Under the pieces are notes generated by a model. It worked only from the letters and a program-made list of their open reading frames with translations. It did no database searches and was not told the origin of the DNA. Of a stretch of DNA of 64,000 nucleotides, positions 17,958 to 27,387 are shown piece after piece; position 1 is the stretch's first letter, and each line of letters begins with the position of its first letter. The stretch is from NCBI RefSeq assembly GCF_007830185.1, contig NZ_VLKZ01000008.1, positions 85,756 to 149,755 of the forward strand. The letters are read 5' to 3'. The DNA comes from Halalkalibacter nanhaiisediminis (GTDB lineage: Bacteria; Bacillota; Bacilli; Bacillales; Bacillaceae_D). The translations under genes were made by a program, and so were the position numbers.

Positions 17958-18016
17958 AGTTTAGCTAATAAATCCCCTTCTTTAGATAATATATGATTTT
18001 TTTCGGTATTAATTAA

Positions 18017-18048
18017 AATAAGCTGTTGAAACTCTTCAACAGCTTATT
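18017..18048 (+). terminator. Hairpin downstream of the small gene
   Basis: Perfect 14-bp stem AATAAGCTGTTGAA/TTCAACAGCTTATT with a 4-nt loop, 60 nt after the stop codon. The T tail is poor on the plus strand. Confidence 0.55.
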
Positions 18049-18105
18049 CATCTCTAATCATGTTTTTTCAGGTCAGACATATTTCAACTAATCTTCTCTG
18101 CATTT

Positions 18106-18279
18106 TCAAATCGATTTAATCGTAAAAGAGAAAGATCCTACTGCTGCTTCATTAGGGGTTTTATAATAAACCATATCCGCTCTCACATTCGGATTTTCAA
18201 TTCCACCCATTTCTGGAATAATAAAATAAAGATCTTCTACAACCTGTAAATACACATCTGTATGGATTTTTAGAAGAAG
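18106..18279 (-). pseudogene. C-terminal remnant resembling N,N-dimethylformamidase large subunit
   Basis: An open frame of 57 codons with no start codon, bounded upstream by an in-frame TAG at 18280-18282. It contains HTDVYLQVVEDLYF, GGIENPNVRADMVYY and KTPNEAAVGS. This resembles, from memory, the C-terminal stretch of the dimethylformamidase large subunit (VRADMVYFETPNGGAVFS). The usual continuation GSIAWCGSL is replaced by unrelated sequence and a stop. It is read as a decayed fragment; nothing upstream remains of the other 700 residues. Confidence 0.5.
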
Positions 18280-18284
18280 CTAAT

Positions 18285-18317
18285 AAAAAAGAAGCTCATC
18301 CTAAAAGAATAAGCTTC
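18285..18317 (-). terminator. Terminator of the symporter gene
   Basis: 9-bp stem (GAAGCTTAT with ATGAGCTTC, one G-T pair) followed by six T on the minus strand, 13 nt after the stop codon. Confidence 0.8.
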
Positions 18318-18329
18318 TCTATGCTCAGC

Positions 18330-19682
18330 TTAACTAAAAACCCCAAACAACACATCTAAAAAGACGATCACAATTGCAACAGGAATCAAGTATTTCAATA
18401 GATAGTACCAAATATTAAAAAATATAATCCCAACTTTTGATCCTTGTTGCAGTTCTTCTAGCAAGACAGATTTTGAAACTTTATTTGTGATAAAGATCGC
18501 TGTCACTAAGGCACCCAAAGGCATGAGGACATTACTTACTGCATAATCGACCAAGTCGAAAAATGTTCGATCAAACAACTGAACATCGGCCATCAGTCCA
18601 TATGATAAGCATGATGGAATTCCGACCACGAAGATTAGACTTCCAATGATCCATGCATACCTCTTTCGTTTTTCTCCAGTGTTTCTCGTCATAATCGCCA
18701 CAGCACTCTCAAGCATTGAAAACGCTGAAGTGAGCGCAGCGAATAAAAATAAGATCAAGAAAGCGATGAAGAACAACATGCCAAATGGCAATTGATTAAA
18801 GACTGCAGGTAAAACGGAGAAAATTAACGTTGGACCTTCATTCACTTCTAACCCAAACGTAAATACTCCTGGAAAAATAGCTAGACCAGCCAATAACGAA
18901 ATAATAATGTTCATGATGACGATCCATGAAGCAGACCTAGGTAAATTCTGTGTTTTAGGAAGATAGGAACTATACGTCACCATAACTGAAACACCTAATG
19001 ATAGCGCAAAAAACGCTTGACCCAAAGCAAACAAAATACTTTCTGAAGTTATTTCTGAAAAATTAGGTACAAGTAAAAACTTAATGCCTTCCATAGCTCC
19101 GTCCAAACTAAGAGAACGTACGACTAAAACTAAAAATAAGATAAACAAAGCAGGCATCATGATCTTACTTGCTTTTTCAATCCCTTGTTGAACTCCTCTT
19201 GCAACAACGATAATTGTACATAATAGAAAGACGATTTGTCCGATTAGCGCCGTCACTGGATTAGAAATAGTCGCTCCAAATAACTGACCAAATTGATCCT
19301 GTGTCAGTCCATTTAAGCTACCAGTAAAAGCTTGGAACAAATAAAGAATAATCCAGCCCCCAACGACACTGTAAAAGGATAAAACTAAAAAGCTCGTCGT
19401 TACACCCATTACCCCATTTAAATACCAGAGTGTCTTTGGCGCTAACTTTTTATACGTCCCTATTGCATTTGCTTGCGCACGGCGACCGATGGCGAATTCA
19501 CCAACTAACAGTGGATAACCGAGTAATACCGTAAAAAGAATAAATAAGAGGAAGAACGCTCCTCCACCAGATGTCCCAGCAACATAAGGTAATTTCCAGA
19601 TCGCCCCTAACCCGATCGCAGAACCCGCCGCTGCCAAGACAAAGCCAAATTTGGACTTCCATTGTTGTTCATGTTTTGACAT
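18330..19682 (-). CDS. Sodium-dependent transporter, SNF/NSS family (YhdH/YocR-like)
   Basis: A 450-residue membrane protein with about eleven transmembrane helices. The family signature is WKSKFGFVLAAAGSAIGLGAIWKLPYVAG at residues 8-35, which forms the sodium and substrate site in LeuT-like proteins, and GGGAFFLLF follows. Bacterial members import amino acids or similar solutes with sodium, which suits an alkaliphile. AAAAGGG lies about 9 nt before the ATG. The length is near that of Bacillus YhdH/YocR. Substrate is not predictable. Confidence 0.9.
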   Translation of the reverse strand: MSKHEQQWKSKFGFVLAAAGSAIGLGAIWKLPYVAGTSGGGAFFLLFILFTVLLGYPLLVGEFAIGRRAQANAIGTYKKLAPKTLWYLNGVMGVTTSFLVLSFYSVVGGWIILYLFQAFTGSLNGLTQDQFGQLFGATISNPVTALIGQIVFLLCTIIVVARGVQQGIEKASKIMMPALFILFLVLVVRSLSLDGAMEGIKFLLVPNFSEITSESILFALGQAFFALSLGVSVMVTYSSYLPKTQNLPRSASWIVIMNIIISLLAGLAIFPGVFTFGLEVNEGPTLIFSVLPAVFNQLPFGMLFFIAFLILFLFAALTSAFSMLESAVAIMTRNTGEKRKRYAWIIGSLIFVVGIPSCLSYGLMADVQLFDRTFFDLVDYAVSNVLMPLGALVTAIFITNKVSKSVLLEELQQGSKVGIIFFNIWYYLLKYLIPVAIVIVFLDVLFGVFS

Positions 19683-19833
19683 TTTATATCAAGCCCTTTT
19701 CTCTTTGTTTTGATGTTAAATAAATTTAGACACAAAGAGGATTATATCGTGTATTTTATCTTTTTATAAGGGCTTTTATCAAAGATTTTGTATTCTGATA
19801 TATTTTTTTACTATTTAAAATTATCCCAAAGAT

Positions 19834-19880
19834 AAAAAAGATGACTCCACAGTCGCTGCATGCAACCTACTTGAGTCATC
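19834..19880 (-). terminator. Terminator of the lower phenol-degradation operon
   Basis: 8-bp arms GATGACTC/GAGTCATC around a structured 25-nt loop, then TTTTTTATC on the minus strand, just after the thiolase stop. Confidence 0.8.
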
Positions 19881-19890
19881 CTCTTACCTT

Positions 19891-21081
19891 TTACACTTTT
19901 TTAAAAATCGTTGCAATCCCCTGTCCACCAGCAATACAAAGGGTTGCTAATCCCCATGTTGCCTTTTGTTTTAGCATGGAATGAATCAATGATACACAAA
20001 TTCTTGCTCCGCTGTTTCCAATTGGATGACCTAAAGCAATCGCTCCACCATTAATATTCACTTTTTCTTGTGGTAGATTTAATTCCTTGATCACAGCAAG
20101 TGCTTGGGCTGCAAAAGCTTCATTTAATTCAACCAAATCGAGATCATCTAGTTCAATATTTGCTAACGCTAGTGCTTGTTTGGTTGCATCTACAGGTCCA
20201 ATCCCCATTCGATCTGGTTTTACACCTGATACCCCTAGGCTTACAAGCTCAACAAGCGGTTCAAGCTGATATTTGTTCATGATTTTTTCAGATACAACGA
20301 GTAACATGGATGCGCCGTCATTTAATCCTGAAGAGTTACCTGCTGTCACTGTTCCATTTTCTTTGAAAACAGGCTTTAGACTACCCAGCTTCTCTAGAGT
20401 TGTTTGTCTAGGATGTTCATCTGTTTCAAAAACAATCGGCTCGCCTTTTCTTTGGGGAATGTGTATCGGAATGATCTCGTCTTTAAACTTGCCTGACTCA
20501 ATCGCAGCATGTACCTTTTCCTGACTTCTTAAGGCAAATTGATCTTGTTCCTCTCTAGAAATTTGATAGTCATCAGCCAAATTTTCTGCGGTCATCCCCA
20601 TTACGAGTCGGCCATACGTTTCAATTGGCTGTGAACCAGGCTGACTTTCTTTATTTGGATCAAGAATCTCAGCATTCCCAGAAAGAAAACCATATCTCGC
20701 ATTTCGAATATAATAAGGTGCTGTACTCATGCTTTCTACCCCACCAACGATGTAGGCATCACCATAGCCAGCTCGAATCGCTAAAAAGCTATTATGAATC
20801 GCTTGCATCCCTGAACCACATTGGCGATGAACCGTATAGCCAGGCAATGATTCGGAAAGACCTGCTTTTAAAAGTGCTAGTCTAGCAATATTAGACTGAT
20901 CTTGACTTTGTTTTGCTTGTCCAATGATGACTTCATTTATCTCATCTAATACAAGTTCTCTTTCTTTCAAGTCATCAAATAAAGGAAGCAACAACGAATC
21001 TGGTTTGATGTTTTTTAACGCTCCTCCTAGTTTACCGACGGCAGTTCTTTGTGCACTAACAACATAAACGCGTTCACTCAT
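19891..21081 (-). CDS. Thiolase (3-oxoadipyl-CoA thiolase candidate)
   Basis: A 396-residue acetyl-CoA acyltransferase. Both catalytic cysteines are present ([11 protein letters not shown] near residue 88 and TLCIAGGQG near the end), as are NEAFAAQ and [14 protein letters not shown]. The family includes acetoacetyl-CoA and 3-oxoadipyl-CoA thiolases. Its place as the last gene after both subunits of a 3-oxoacid CoA-transferase, in an operon with maleylacetate reductase, indicates cleavage of 3-oxoadipyl-CoA to succinyl-CoA and acetyl-CoA. Contrast the thiolase at 10298, which lacks the second cysteine. Confidence 0.9.
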   Translation of the reverse strand: MSERVYVVSAQRTAVGKLGGALKNIKPDSLLLPLFDDLKERELVLDEINEVIIGQAKQSQDQSNIARLALLKAGLSESLPGYTVHRQCGSGMQAIHNSFLAIRAGYGDAYIVGGVESMSTAPYYIRNARYGFLSGNAEILDPNKESQPGSQPIETYGRLVMGMTAENLADDYQISREEQDQFALRSQEKVHAAIESGKFKDEIIPIHIPQRKGEPIVFETDEHPRQTTLEKLGSLKPVFKENGTVTAGNSSGLNDGASMLLVVSEKIMNKYQLEPLVELVSLGVSGVKPDRMGIGPVDATKQALALANIELDDLDLVELNEAFAAQALAVIKELNLPQEKVNINGGAIALGHPIGNSGARICVSLIHSMLKQKATWGLATLCIAGGQGIATIFKKV

Positions 21082-21094
21082 TTTTTCTGCCCTC

Positions 21095-21754
21095 CTAGGA
21101 TTTCGTTAATAAATTTGGACTGATTTGAAATGCTGCCTCGGTTTTTTCCTTCACTTCATCAAGTGTTACACCTGGCATTAATTCTGTTAATACTAGCTGA
21201 TTATTCGAAAACGTAAATACAGCAAGCTCGGTAATGATTACATCAACCTTACGAACTGACGTTATCGGGTATGAGCACTGCTTTACCAGCTTAGGCTCGC
21301 CTGTTTTTGTCGTATGGTTTGTCGTGACAATGATTTTCTTGACACCAACTAATAAATCCATTGCTCCGCCAACACCCATAATGTTCTTTCCAGGAACCGC
21401 CCAGTTGGCGATATACCCTTGTTCATCAACCTGCAATGCTCCTAAAATAGCGATATCTACATGTCCACCGCGTATCATCGCAAATGAATCTGAACTATTA
21501 AAATATGAGGCTCCAATCGTCTCTGCAATCGGTAATTTCCCTGCATTTACTAAGCTTGGGTCAAACTCTTCATCAGAAGCTAATTCACCCACACCTAACA
21601 TCCCATTTTCTGTATGAAAAAAGATCGATGTCGTATCGACATATTTGGCTACTAGAGTAGGGATTCCGATGCCTAGATTAATGACTGACTCTGGCATAAG
21701 CTCTTCAGCTGCCCGCTTGGCAATCATTTCTTGTATTTCTTTATTTGATTTCAT
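21095..21754 (-). CDS. 3-oxoacid CoA-transferase, subunit B
   Basis: A 219-residue class I CoA-transferase beta subunit. The active-site glutamate is in TENGMLGVG near residue 50, and VINLGIGIPTLVA and GAMDLLVGVKKIIVTTNHT are typical. It overlaps the alpha-subunit gene by 14 nt, so the subunits are co-translated. In this operon the probable reaction is transfer of CoA from succinyl-CoA to 3-oxoadipate; acetoacetate is the alternative substrate for this family. Confidence 0.92.
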   Translation of the reverse strand: MKSNKEIQEMIAKRAAEELMPESVINLGIGIPTLVAKYVDTTSIFFHTENGMLGVGELASDEEFDPSLVNAGKLPIAETIGASYFNSSDSFAMIRGGHVDIAILGALQVDEQGYIANWAVPGKNIMGVGGAMDLLVGVKKIIVTTNHTTKTGEPKLVKQCSYPITSVRKVDVIITELAVFTFSNNQLVLTELMPGVTLDEVKEKTEAAFQISPNLLTKS

Positions 21755-22436
21755 GGCGAGCCACCACCCCTTCTCTAGTCAAAATGAGTTCGCTTGTGAC
21801 TATCGCATCTACATAAAGATGAGGCGTTACAATCTCTTCTGGCGATAGCTGACCTACTTCCACAATTTCATCTACTTCAGCAATAACAAATTCAGCAGCT
21901 GTAGCCATCATCGGATTAAAATTTCGTGCCGTCTTATAATACGATAAATTACCAAGTGTATCTGCTTTCGCTGCTTTAATAAGGGAAACATTCGCTTTTA
22001 AACCTGGTTCAAAGACATAGGTTTCGCCGTTAATGTCTCTTGTTTCCTTTCCCTTCGCTAACTCAGTTCCCACACTCGTCTTCGTATAATAACCACCAAT
22101 ACCTGCACCCCCAGCACGAATCGATTCAGACATCGTACCTTGAGGCATGAGTTGAATATCAACCTTTCCTTCATTGTACGCATCTCCCACTTCACGATTG
22201 CTAGTGAAATAAGAGCCGATCGCTTTTTTAATTTTCCCCTGACGAAGTAAAATCCCTAGCCCTTTACCTGGTTCACCCAAGTTGTTACTTATAATCGTTA
22301 AGTCTTTCACTTCGAACTTTGTCAATTGATCAATCAACGTTAAAGGTGCTCCAACTAACCCAAAGCCACCTACCATAACCGTATCGCCTGTTTTAATTTT
22401 AGAGATAATGTCGTTTGGCTTTGTCAGTTTGTTCAT
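21741..22436 (-). CDS. 3-oxoacid CoA-transferase, subunit A
   Basis: A 231-residue class I CoA-transferase alpha subunit with the glycine-rich CoA-binding motif GDTVMVGGFGLVGAPLTLI near the start, SNNLGEPGKGLGILL and ARNFNPMMATAA near the end. Partner of the B subunit encoded next. AGAGGAGTGAG lies before the ATG. Expected to act on 3-oxoadipate in the lower beta-ketoadipate pathway. Confidence 0.92.
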   Translation of the reverse strand: MNKLTKPNDIISKIKTGDTVMVGGFGLVGAPLTLIDQLTKFEVKDLTIISNNLGEPGKGLGILLRQGKIKKAIGSYFTSNREVGDAYNEGKVDIQLMPQGTMSESIRAGGAGIGGYYTKTSVGTELAKGKETRDINGETYVFEPGLKANVSLIKAAKADTLGNLSYYKTARNFNPMMATAAEFVIAEVDEIVEVGQLSPEEIVTPHLYVDAIVTSELILTREGVVARHEIK

Positions 22437-22512
22437 ATGCTCTCACTCCTCTAATTGTAAATAGATGGTTACTACCTACAATCGTTGCAAACTGTGATTA
22501 CTTTTTTAAAAA

Positions 22513-23577
22513 TTAAACAGTTGGTCGAATGCCTTGATATGCAGACTTGAGCATCTCCCTGATCTGTTGTTTTTCGATTGGACGCGGATTATAGAATGAA
22601 AGTTCGCTAATTTGATTAACGACTACCTCAATTTCTTCTTTTTTCATTCCAATTTCCTCTAATGACATCGGGACTCCTAATGACAGCGAAAAATCAAATA
22701 ATGCCCCTGATACATCGTTTTCATTTGACTCGAACACATGTGAGAGTACCTTTATTGCATCAGGAATATGATCAGCGTTATAACTAAGCACATATGGCAA
22801 CATAACAGAATGTGTTTCTGCATGAGACAATCCACATGTTCCACCAATAACATGGCACAGCTTATGATGAAGGGACATATGAACTGAACCTAGAACCGTA
22901 CCTGCTAACCAAGTACCATAAAGAGCTTCAGAACGAGCATCCATACTCATTGAATCCTCAATCAATTTTGGCAAGCTTTTTTGAAATGCCTCTATTCCAT
23001 TTTCAGCAAGCAAAGAAGTGACTGGATTCGCATTTTTTGCATAGAGTCCTGCTACACAGTGGGCCATTGCATTTAGAGCACTTGTCACCGTTATGTTGAT
23101 TGGAAGATTGACAGTTAGCTTCGGATCATAGATCACCACTTTTGCTTTAACAAGTGGATCAATTCCTGTTATTTTCCTCCCACCTTCTGTCATTCCCCAA
23201 ATCGATGTCATCTCTGAGCCAGCATACGTTGTCGGAATCGCAATAATCGGCAACGCTGTCTTTAAAGCAATCGCTTTTGCTAACCCAATGGAAGAGCCGC
23301 CTCCAATCGCTACAATTCCATCCACATTCGTTTTTTTCACTTGCAAAAGAGCTGATTTAACGATTTCAACAGGAACGTGTTGTACGGAATTATCATAAAT
23401 GCCTACACAGCGCTCCCCTAATAACTCAGCCACTCTTTCTGCTTGAGCGATTCGTCCCCTTGTCGTGATAATGAGGACTTTATTTAGATTCTCTCTTTTT
23501 ATTTCCCCTAATATATTCGTAACAGCATCAACACCAAATACAACTCGACCAGGCTGACTTTCATATTCGAACTGCAC
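22513..23577 (-). CDS. Maleylacetate reductase
   Basis: A 354-residue iron-alcohol-dehydrogenase-fold protein of the maleylacetate reductase branch. Recognisable parts are YESQPGRVVFG at the start, IGGGSSIGLAKAIAL (cofactor loop), IPTTYAGSEMTSIWGMT, NAMAHCVAGLYA and HHKLCHVIGGTCGLSHAETH with metal-region histidines. The enzyme reduces maleylacetate to 3-oxoadipate with NADH. Its presence means the operon handles maleylacetate, the product of hydroxyquinol cleavage or of the chlorocatechol route. Confidence 0.93.
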   Translation of the reverse strand: MQFEYESQPGRVVFGVDAVTNILGEIKRENLNKVLIITTRGRIAQAERVAELLGERCVGIYDNSVQHVPVEIVKSALLQVKKTNVDGIVAIGGGSSIGLAKAIALKTALPIIAIPTTYAGSEMTSIWGMTEGGRKITGIDPLVKAKVVIYDPKLTVNLPINITVTSALNAMAHCVAGLYAKNANPVTSLLAENGIEAFQKSLPKLIEDSMSMDARSEALYGTWLAGTVLGSVHMSLHHKLCHVIGGTCGLSHAETHSVMLPYVLSYNADHIPDAIKVLSHVFESNENDVSGALFDFSLSLGVPMSLEEIGMKKEEIEVVVNQISELSFYNPRPIEKQQIREMLKSAYQGIRPTV

Positions 23578-23596
23578 TTAAGACAACCCCTCAAAT

Positions 23597-24715
23597 TTAC
23601 TTGTCTCTACGATATTTCTTTATCTTTTCCATATCTAGCGTCACACCAAGACCTGGCTTTTGTGGTACGTAGACTTTTTCGTTTTTAAAGACAACGGGCT
23701 CTTCAACAATGTCATCAGCCATCCAAATTGGACCAAAAAGCTCGCAATCCTCTGTTAAATTCGGTAATGTACTGTATACATGTAAGCAAGCAGCCGTTCC
23801 AATTGAACTTTCAAGCGAAGTACCACCAAAGCAAGGAATACCTGCTGCTTCTGCAATCGCTGCAATTTTTTTCACTCTACTCATCCCACCTGATTTATGG
23901 ATTTTCAGTGAAAAAATATCAACAGCATCCATCTCTACTAACTTCAGTGCATCTTGAACAGTACTAGCACTCTCATCCGCCATAATCGGGACTTTTCTAG
24001 TCGCCTTTAGGCGAGCAAGCCCTGCAAAATCCCATTTTGGTAAAGGTTGCTCGAGAAAATCAACCTTCGCTTCAGCAAGTTGATCCATCCATCTTAGTGT
24101 CGTTAGTTCGTCCCATGAACCATTTGGATCAACACCTGTGGTCGTCACTCCTTCTAGTCCTTTTGAGACTTCTATTACTCTTTTAATATCGTCAACAGTC
24201 GGGATTGCTCCTGCTTTCATTTTGAAATTATGATGCTCGCGCTTTTTAACCTTGTCTTTGCCTTCTGCAATATCCGCCTCAATGCTTCCCGCAGCTAAAG
24301 CCCACCTAACAGGAATGCCATCACGAACAACACCACCAAATAGTTGGGAAACTGGAACATTAGCAAGCTTACCAACGATATCATAAAGCGCCATTTCAAC
24401 CGTTGCTTTTGCAAATTCATTTCCTAGCACTTGTCGATCCATTTTTGTAAGGAGTGCTTCGATATAAGAAGGGTCTTCTCCAATAAGAAGAGGAGCAAAG
24501 TATTTCTCAATGACCAATCTCATTGTTTCAACGCTTTCTCCACCCCACCAAATGCCTGGTGTCGTCCCTTCTCCAATTCCCGTTACGCCCTCAGATGTCT
24601 CGATTTGAATGATCAACAAAGGCTTTGCATTCATTTTTGCAGCCGAAAATTGATGAGCTCGTCTTAGCGGAATATCGACAATATCTGTAGAGATTGCAGT
24701 GATTTTTGTATTCAT
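23597..24715 (-). CDS. Muconate/chloromuconate cycloisomerase (enolase superfamily)
   Basis: A 372-residue enolase-superfamily enzyme of the muconate lactonizing group. Catalytic and metal residues are in order: FKMKAG (KxK, near 165), VDPNGSW (Asp), EQPLP (Glu), MADES (Asp) and SLKIHKSGG (opposite-face Lys). The ATG at 24715 has AAAGGAG upstream and leaves a 22-nt gap to the flavin reductase gene; a longer frame would overlap it and is rejected. Likely reaction is cycloisomerisation of cis,cis-muconate or a chlorinated form. Dipeptide epimerase or other relatives cannot be excluded by sequence alone. Confidence 0.88.
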   Translation of the reverse strand: MNTKITAISTDIVDIPLRRAHQFSAAKMNAKPLLIIQIETSEGVTGIGEGTTPGIWWGGESVETMRLVIEKYFAPLLIGEDPSYIEALLTKMDRQVLGNEFAKATVEMALYDIVGKLANVPVSQLFGGVVRDGIPVRWALAAGSIEADIAEGKDKVKKREHHNFKMKAGAIPTVDDIKRVIEVSKGLEGVTTTGVDPNGSWDELTTLRWMDQLAEAKVDFLEQPLPKWDFAGLARLKATRKVPIMADESASTVQDALKLVEMDAVDIFSLKIHKSGGMSRVKKIAAIAEAAGIPCFGGTSLESSIGTAACLHVYSTLPNLTEDCELFGPIWMADDIVEEPVVFKNEKVYVPQKPGLGVTLDMEKIKKYRRDK

Positions 24716-24737
24716 TGAATGAATCTCCTTTTTAAAC

Positions 24738-25211
24738 TTATGGTTTCTTTTCAATCGATAACCTCGAGAACTGACCAGCAAAGTATGTTAATGCATCTCC
24801 ATCTTTATATTCAAAGTTTTTCACTTCACCTAAGTAAAGAACATGATCTCCACCGTCATAGGCGTTCCAAGGCACACATTCAATGTAAGCAAGCGACTCT
24901 TCTATACGAGGGGCATGCTCGCCTTCAACCCATTTGAAAGGTAGATTTTCTTGCGGACGTCCTGCGAAATGCATCGCTACATCCTGTTGTTGATCATTCA
25001 AAATATTAACTGTGAATGCATTATTCTTTAAATGCTCTAATGCCTTTGTTTTACGATCGACTGAAACAAGAACAAGTGGTGGATCTAGTGATACGGACGT
25101 AAATGAATTAGCAGTTAAACCGTGATAGCCACCTTCTACATTACACGTAACAACCGTCACACCTGTTGCAAAACGTCCCATACAATTACGAAATTCTCTT
25201 GGATCCATCAT
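24738..25211 (-). CDS. Flavin reductase (HpaC-type) for the phenol monooxygenase
   Basis: A 157-residue flavin reductase-like protein: FRNCMGRFATGVTVVTC at the start, GLTANSFTSVSLDPPLVLVSVDR (flavin binding) and GDHVLYLGEV near the end. It delivers reduced flavin to a partner oxygenase. First gene of the lower operon, next to a promoter with the same 21-bp box found before the monooxygenase gene, which fits joint expression of the two components. Two adjacent ATG codons follow AGGAGGAG; the first is used. Confidence 0.92.
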   Translation of the reverse strand: MMDPREFRNCMGRFATGVTVVTCNVEGGYHGLTANSFTSVSLDPPLVLVSVDRKTKALEHLKNNAFTVNILNDQQQDVAMHFAGRPQENLPFKWVEGEHAPRIEESLAYIECVPWNAYDGGDHVLYLGEVKNFEYKDGDALTYFAGQFSRLSIEKKP

Positions 25212-25225
25212 AAACTCCTCCTTTT

Positions 25226-25239
25226 AGATAGCGCTTTCA
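25226..25239. promoter_or_regulatory. cre-like site in the leader of the lower operon
   Basis: On the minus strand TGAAAGCGCTATCT matches the cre consensus at 13 of 14 positions. It lies about 26-39 nt downstream of the predicted transcription start, a position where CcpA blocks elongation or initiation. Confidence 0.6.
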
Positions 25240-25271
25240 TTAAATTTAATTAACATGTGAAATCTAATTAA

Positions 25272-25319
25272 AATGTATCAATATTCAGATTTATTTGTAA
25301 CTGCAAAAAGAAGTAGACA
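25272..25319 (-). promoter_or_regulatory. Promoter and shared 21-bp box of the lower operon
   Basis: The box is TGTCT - N5 - TTTTTGCAGTT on the minus strand (25319-25299). Its last two bases begin the -35 element TTACAA (25300-25295), followed by a 17-nt spacer and the -10 TACATT (25277-25272). The same arrangement recurs at 30416-30463, with 17 of 21 box positions identical. A binding site for the local XylR_N/V4R-PucR regulator is the obvious reading. Confidence 0.65.
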
Positions 25320-25462
25320 TTTCAAACAATACTATCAAAAACAAACGAAAGAAAATCAGTTGTCAGAATAGAATACTAACCTATGAGGTTTCTAAAGCCT
25401 CAAACGTTCTTTATTGACTAAAGTTACTTCACTTATATCCAAACAAACGAAGGAGGAAACAA

Positions 25463-25927
25463 ATGATTATCGAAAAGGCGACATTACAAGATGCAGAGTC
25501 CATATTAGCCATTCAAAAAGAGGCTTATATCCGCGAGGCTATTACGTATAATAATTATGAAATAGCACCTTTGACGGAAACGTTAGAGGAAATGAAAGAT
25601 GATTTTAAACAAAAGACTGTTTTGAAAGCGATTTTAAACGAAAAAGTCGTTGGCTCAGTGAAAGGCTATGTGGAAAAGGGTACTTGTTATGTTGAACGCT
25701 TAATGGTTGATCCCGCCTCTCAAGGCCAAGGAATCGGAAAAAAACTTATGCTTGATCTAGAAACATACTTTCCAGATTGCGAGCGCTTTGAATTATATAC
25801 AGGTGGAAAAAGCACCTATAATATTAGATTCTACGAAAAGCTGGGCTATACCATTTTTAAAACAGAAATGATTCGTGAAAATATTGACTTTGTTTTCATG
25901 GAAAAACAAAATAGTCAAAACAACTAA
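25463..25927 (+). CDS. GNAT-family N-acetyltransferase
   Basis: A 154-residue GCN5-type acetyltransferase. The acetyl-CoA loop is visible in VERLMVDPASQGQGIGKKLM (R/QxxGxG/A motif) and the end in RFYEKLGYTIFKTE. The acceptor is unknown. AAGGAGG lies upstream of the ATG. It is inserted between the two phenol-degradation operons on the opposite strand and is probably unrelated to them. Confidence 0.88.
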   Translation: MIIEKATLQDAESILAIQKEAYIREAITYNNYEIAPLTETLEEMKDDFKQKTVLKAILNEKVVGSVKGYVEKGTCYVERLMVDPASQGQGIGKKLMLDLETYFPDCERFELYTGGKSTYNIRFYEKLGYTIFKTEMIRENIDFVFMEKQNSQNN

Positions 25928-25933
25928 TCTAAA

Positions 25934-25979
25934 GAAATGAGGAGCATTCACAACTAGTGAACTGCTCCTCATTTCTTTT
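25934..25979. terminator. Bidirectional terminator between GNAT and FAD synthetase genes
   Basis: GAAATGAGGAGCA pairs with TGCTCCTCATTTC (13 bp), with T on the plus side (TTTTC). It ends both converging transcripts. Confidence 0.8.
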
Positions 25980-25991
25980 CAATATAGCAAA

Positions 25992-26522
25992 CTACTGTAC
26001 TCTTCCTAATAAAAAATGAGCTTTCTCGACTTCTTTATGAAGAAGCAAATGACGTATTCTTGTCGAAGAAATAATTTCCCCTTCAGGACAAGTCACGATT
26101 GGATGCTGAAATGTATGAAAGTGATCCTGTAAATCGAGAATCGAACCACTCTTCCCTTTACCGAATTGAAAATCTGGTCCTACCCATATTTCTCTCGGAT
26201 TTAAACGTTTCAGTTCATCAATGTATTCATCAACAGTACGCGCGGCATAATCACGATCAAAGGACGCAAAAATGGCATAAGAGACTCCTAGTTCTTCAAG
26301 ATATCTCTTCTTTTCAGGGAGTTGAGTCAAGACTAATTGATTTTGAAAAAAGGCTCTTGGAGGTGGGTCAAATGTGTAGACAACTAATGGAACCCCATAT
26401 TCATCCGCACGTGATTTTGCTTTTTGGATTAATGCTTGATGTCCACGATGAATACCATCAAAGGCCCCAATCGTTACTACTGAGCGATCTAAGTCGAGTT
26501 GATTATTTTGAAATGCTCTCAT
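25992..26522 (-). CDS. Stand-alone FAD synthetase (FMN adenylyltransferase domain)
   Basis: A 176-residue protein equal to the N-terminal half of bifunctional RibF/RibC. IGAFDGIHRGHQALI holds the nucleotidyltransferase motif and SSTRIRHLL the second conserved block; the C-terminal riboflavin kinase domain is absent. It should make FAD from FMN and ATP. The ATG at 26522 follows GGAGGTAG by 6 nt. Last gene of the monooxygenase operon: a dedicated FAD supply for the FAD-dependent phenol hydroxylase is the likely purpose. Confidence 0.85.
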   Translation of the reverse strand: MRAFQNNQLDLDRSVVTIGAFDGIHRGHQALIQKAKSRADEYGVPLVVYTFDPPPRAFFQNQLVLTQLPEKKRYLEELGVSYAIFASFDRDYAARTVDEYIDELKRLNPREIWVGPDFQFGKGKSGSILDLQDHFHTFQHPIVTCPEGEIISSTRIRHLLLHKEVEKAHFLLGRVQ

Positions 26523-26543
26523 TTGAACTACCTCCATTTTTTC

Positions 26544-27371
26544 CTATGATAAAAATGATTTAATCGTTTCATTAATTTTTGGCTGATTGTGAAATACTAA
26601 TGTATAGTGGTTGCAATCATCCGTGATTGTTTGTAACTGTTTGATCGACTTTTTCGTAAGATCATAGTCTTTTTCTAAAAATAAAGGTGGATACGGTCCG
26701 ATCTCCCCCTTCGCAATCACGAGTAACGTCTTGCATGAAACCTTTGAACAAACCTCTTTAGGATCAAAAGTATAAAAACTTTCAAAATCCTTTAAGATTT
26801 GCTCAGGATCTGACTTATGCTTCCACCCGCCTTCAAAAGGCTTAATTTCATACTCAACATTCGCTTGAACAACGTCGCTCCATTCTATGCCGATCCTTGT
26901 ATAGATCGCCTTCGTTTCGTTGACATAGCTTTCAGGTGTTTCATGTCGTTTACTTAGACGATTTAATGAAGGTTTCACGATATCTCGCTGATGGTCTGTT
27001 GTTTTTGCTGCACCATCGAGCAATATGAGAGCTCTCGTTTGTTTTAAGCGACTCGCTACAGTTGCTGCGATGAAGGCGCCCATTGAATAACCTAGTAAAA
27101 TCGGATTTTCAATTTGAAGAGATCCTATTAAAGCAATAAGGTCTTGAACATGATTTTCAATCGATGTATCAGGATCTGTTTCAGAACTATTTCCTCGTCC
27201 TCTTAAGTCATAACTAATAAAACGGTATTCGCCAGCTAGCAATTCCCTGTAATAATGTAAGCTTTTATGATTGCCTGTTAGTCCATGAATCGCAATAACT
27301 GTTCCTTTTTCCCCAGAACTATCAAGTAGTTGAAACGTTTGCCCATTTACGGTATGCAAATACTCTTCCAT
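26544..27371 (-). CDS. Alpha/beta hydrolase, enol-lactonase candidate
   Basis: A 275-residue alpha/beta hydrolase: IHGLTGN (oxyanion loop), YDLRGRGNSS, the nucleophile elbow GYSMGAF with Ser near residue 95, and NHYTLV with the catalytic His. Serine as nucleophile separates it from dienelactone hydrolase, which uses Cys. By position, hydrolysis of 3-oxoadipate enol-lactone or a dienelactone in the aromatic pathway is the best guess; sequence alone supports only hydrolase. Confidence 0.8.
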   Translation of the reverse strand: MEEYLHTVNGQTFQLLDSSGEKGTVIAIHGLTGNHKSLHYYRELLAGEYRFISYDLRGRGNSSETDPDTSIENHVQDLIALIGSLQIENPILLGYSMGAFIAATVASRLKQTRALILLDGAAKTTDHQRDIVKPSLNRLSKRHETPESYVNETKAIYTRIGIEWSDVVQANVEYEIKPFEGGWKHKSDPEQILKDFESFYTFDPKEVCSKVSCKTLLVIAKGEIGPYPPLFLEKDYDLTKKSIKQLQTITDDCNHYTLVFHNQPKINETIKSFLS

Positions 27372-27387
27372 CTACACCGCTCCTCTT

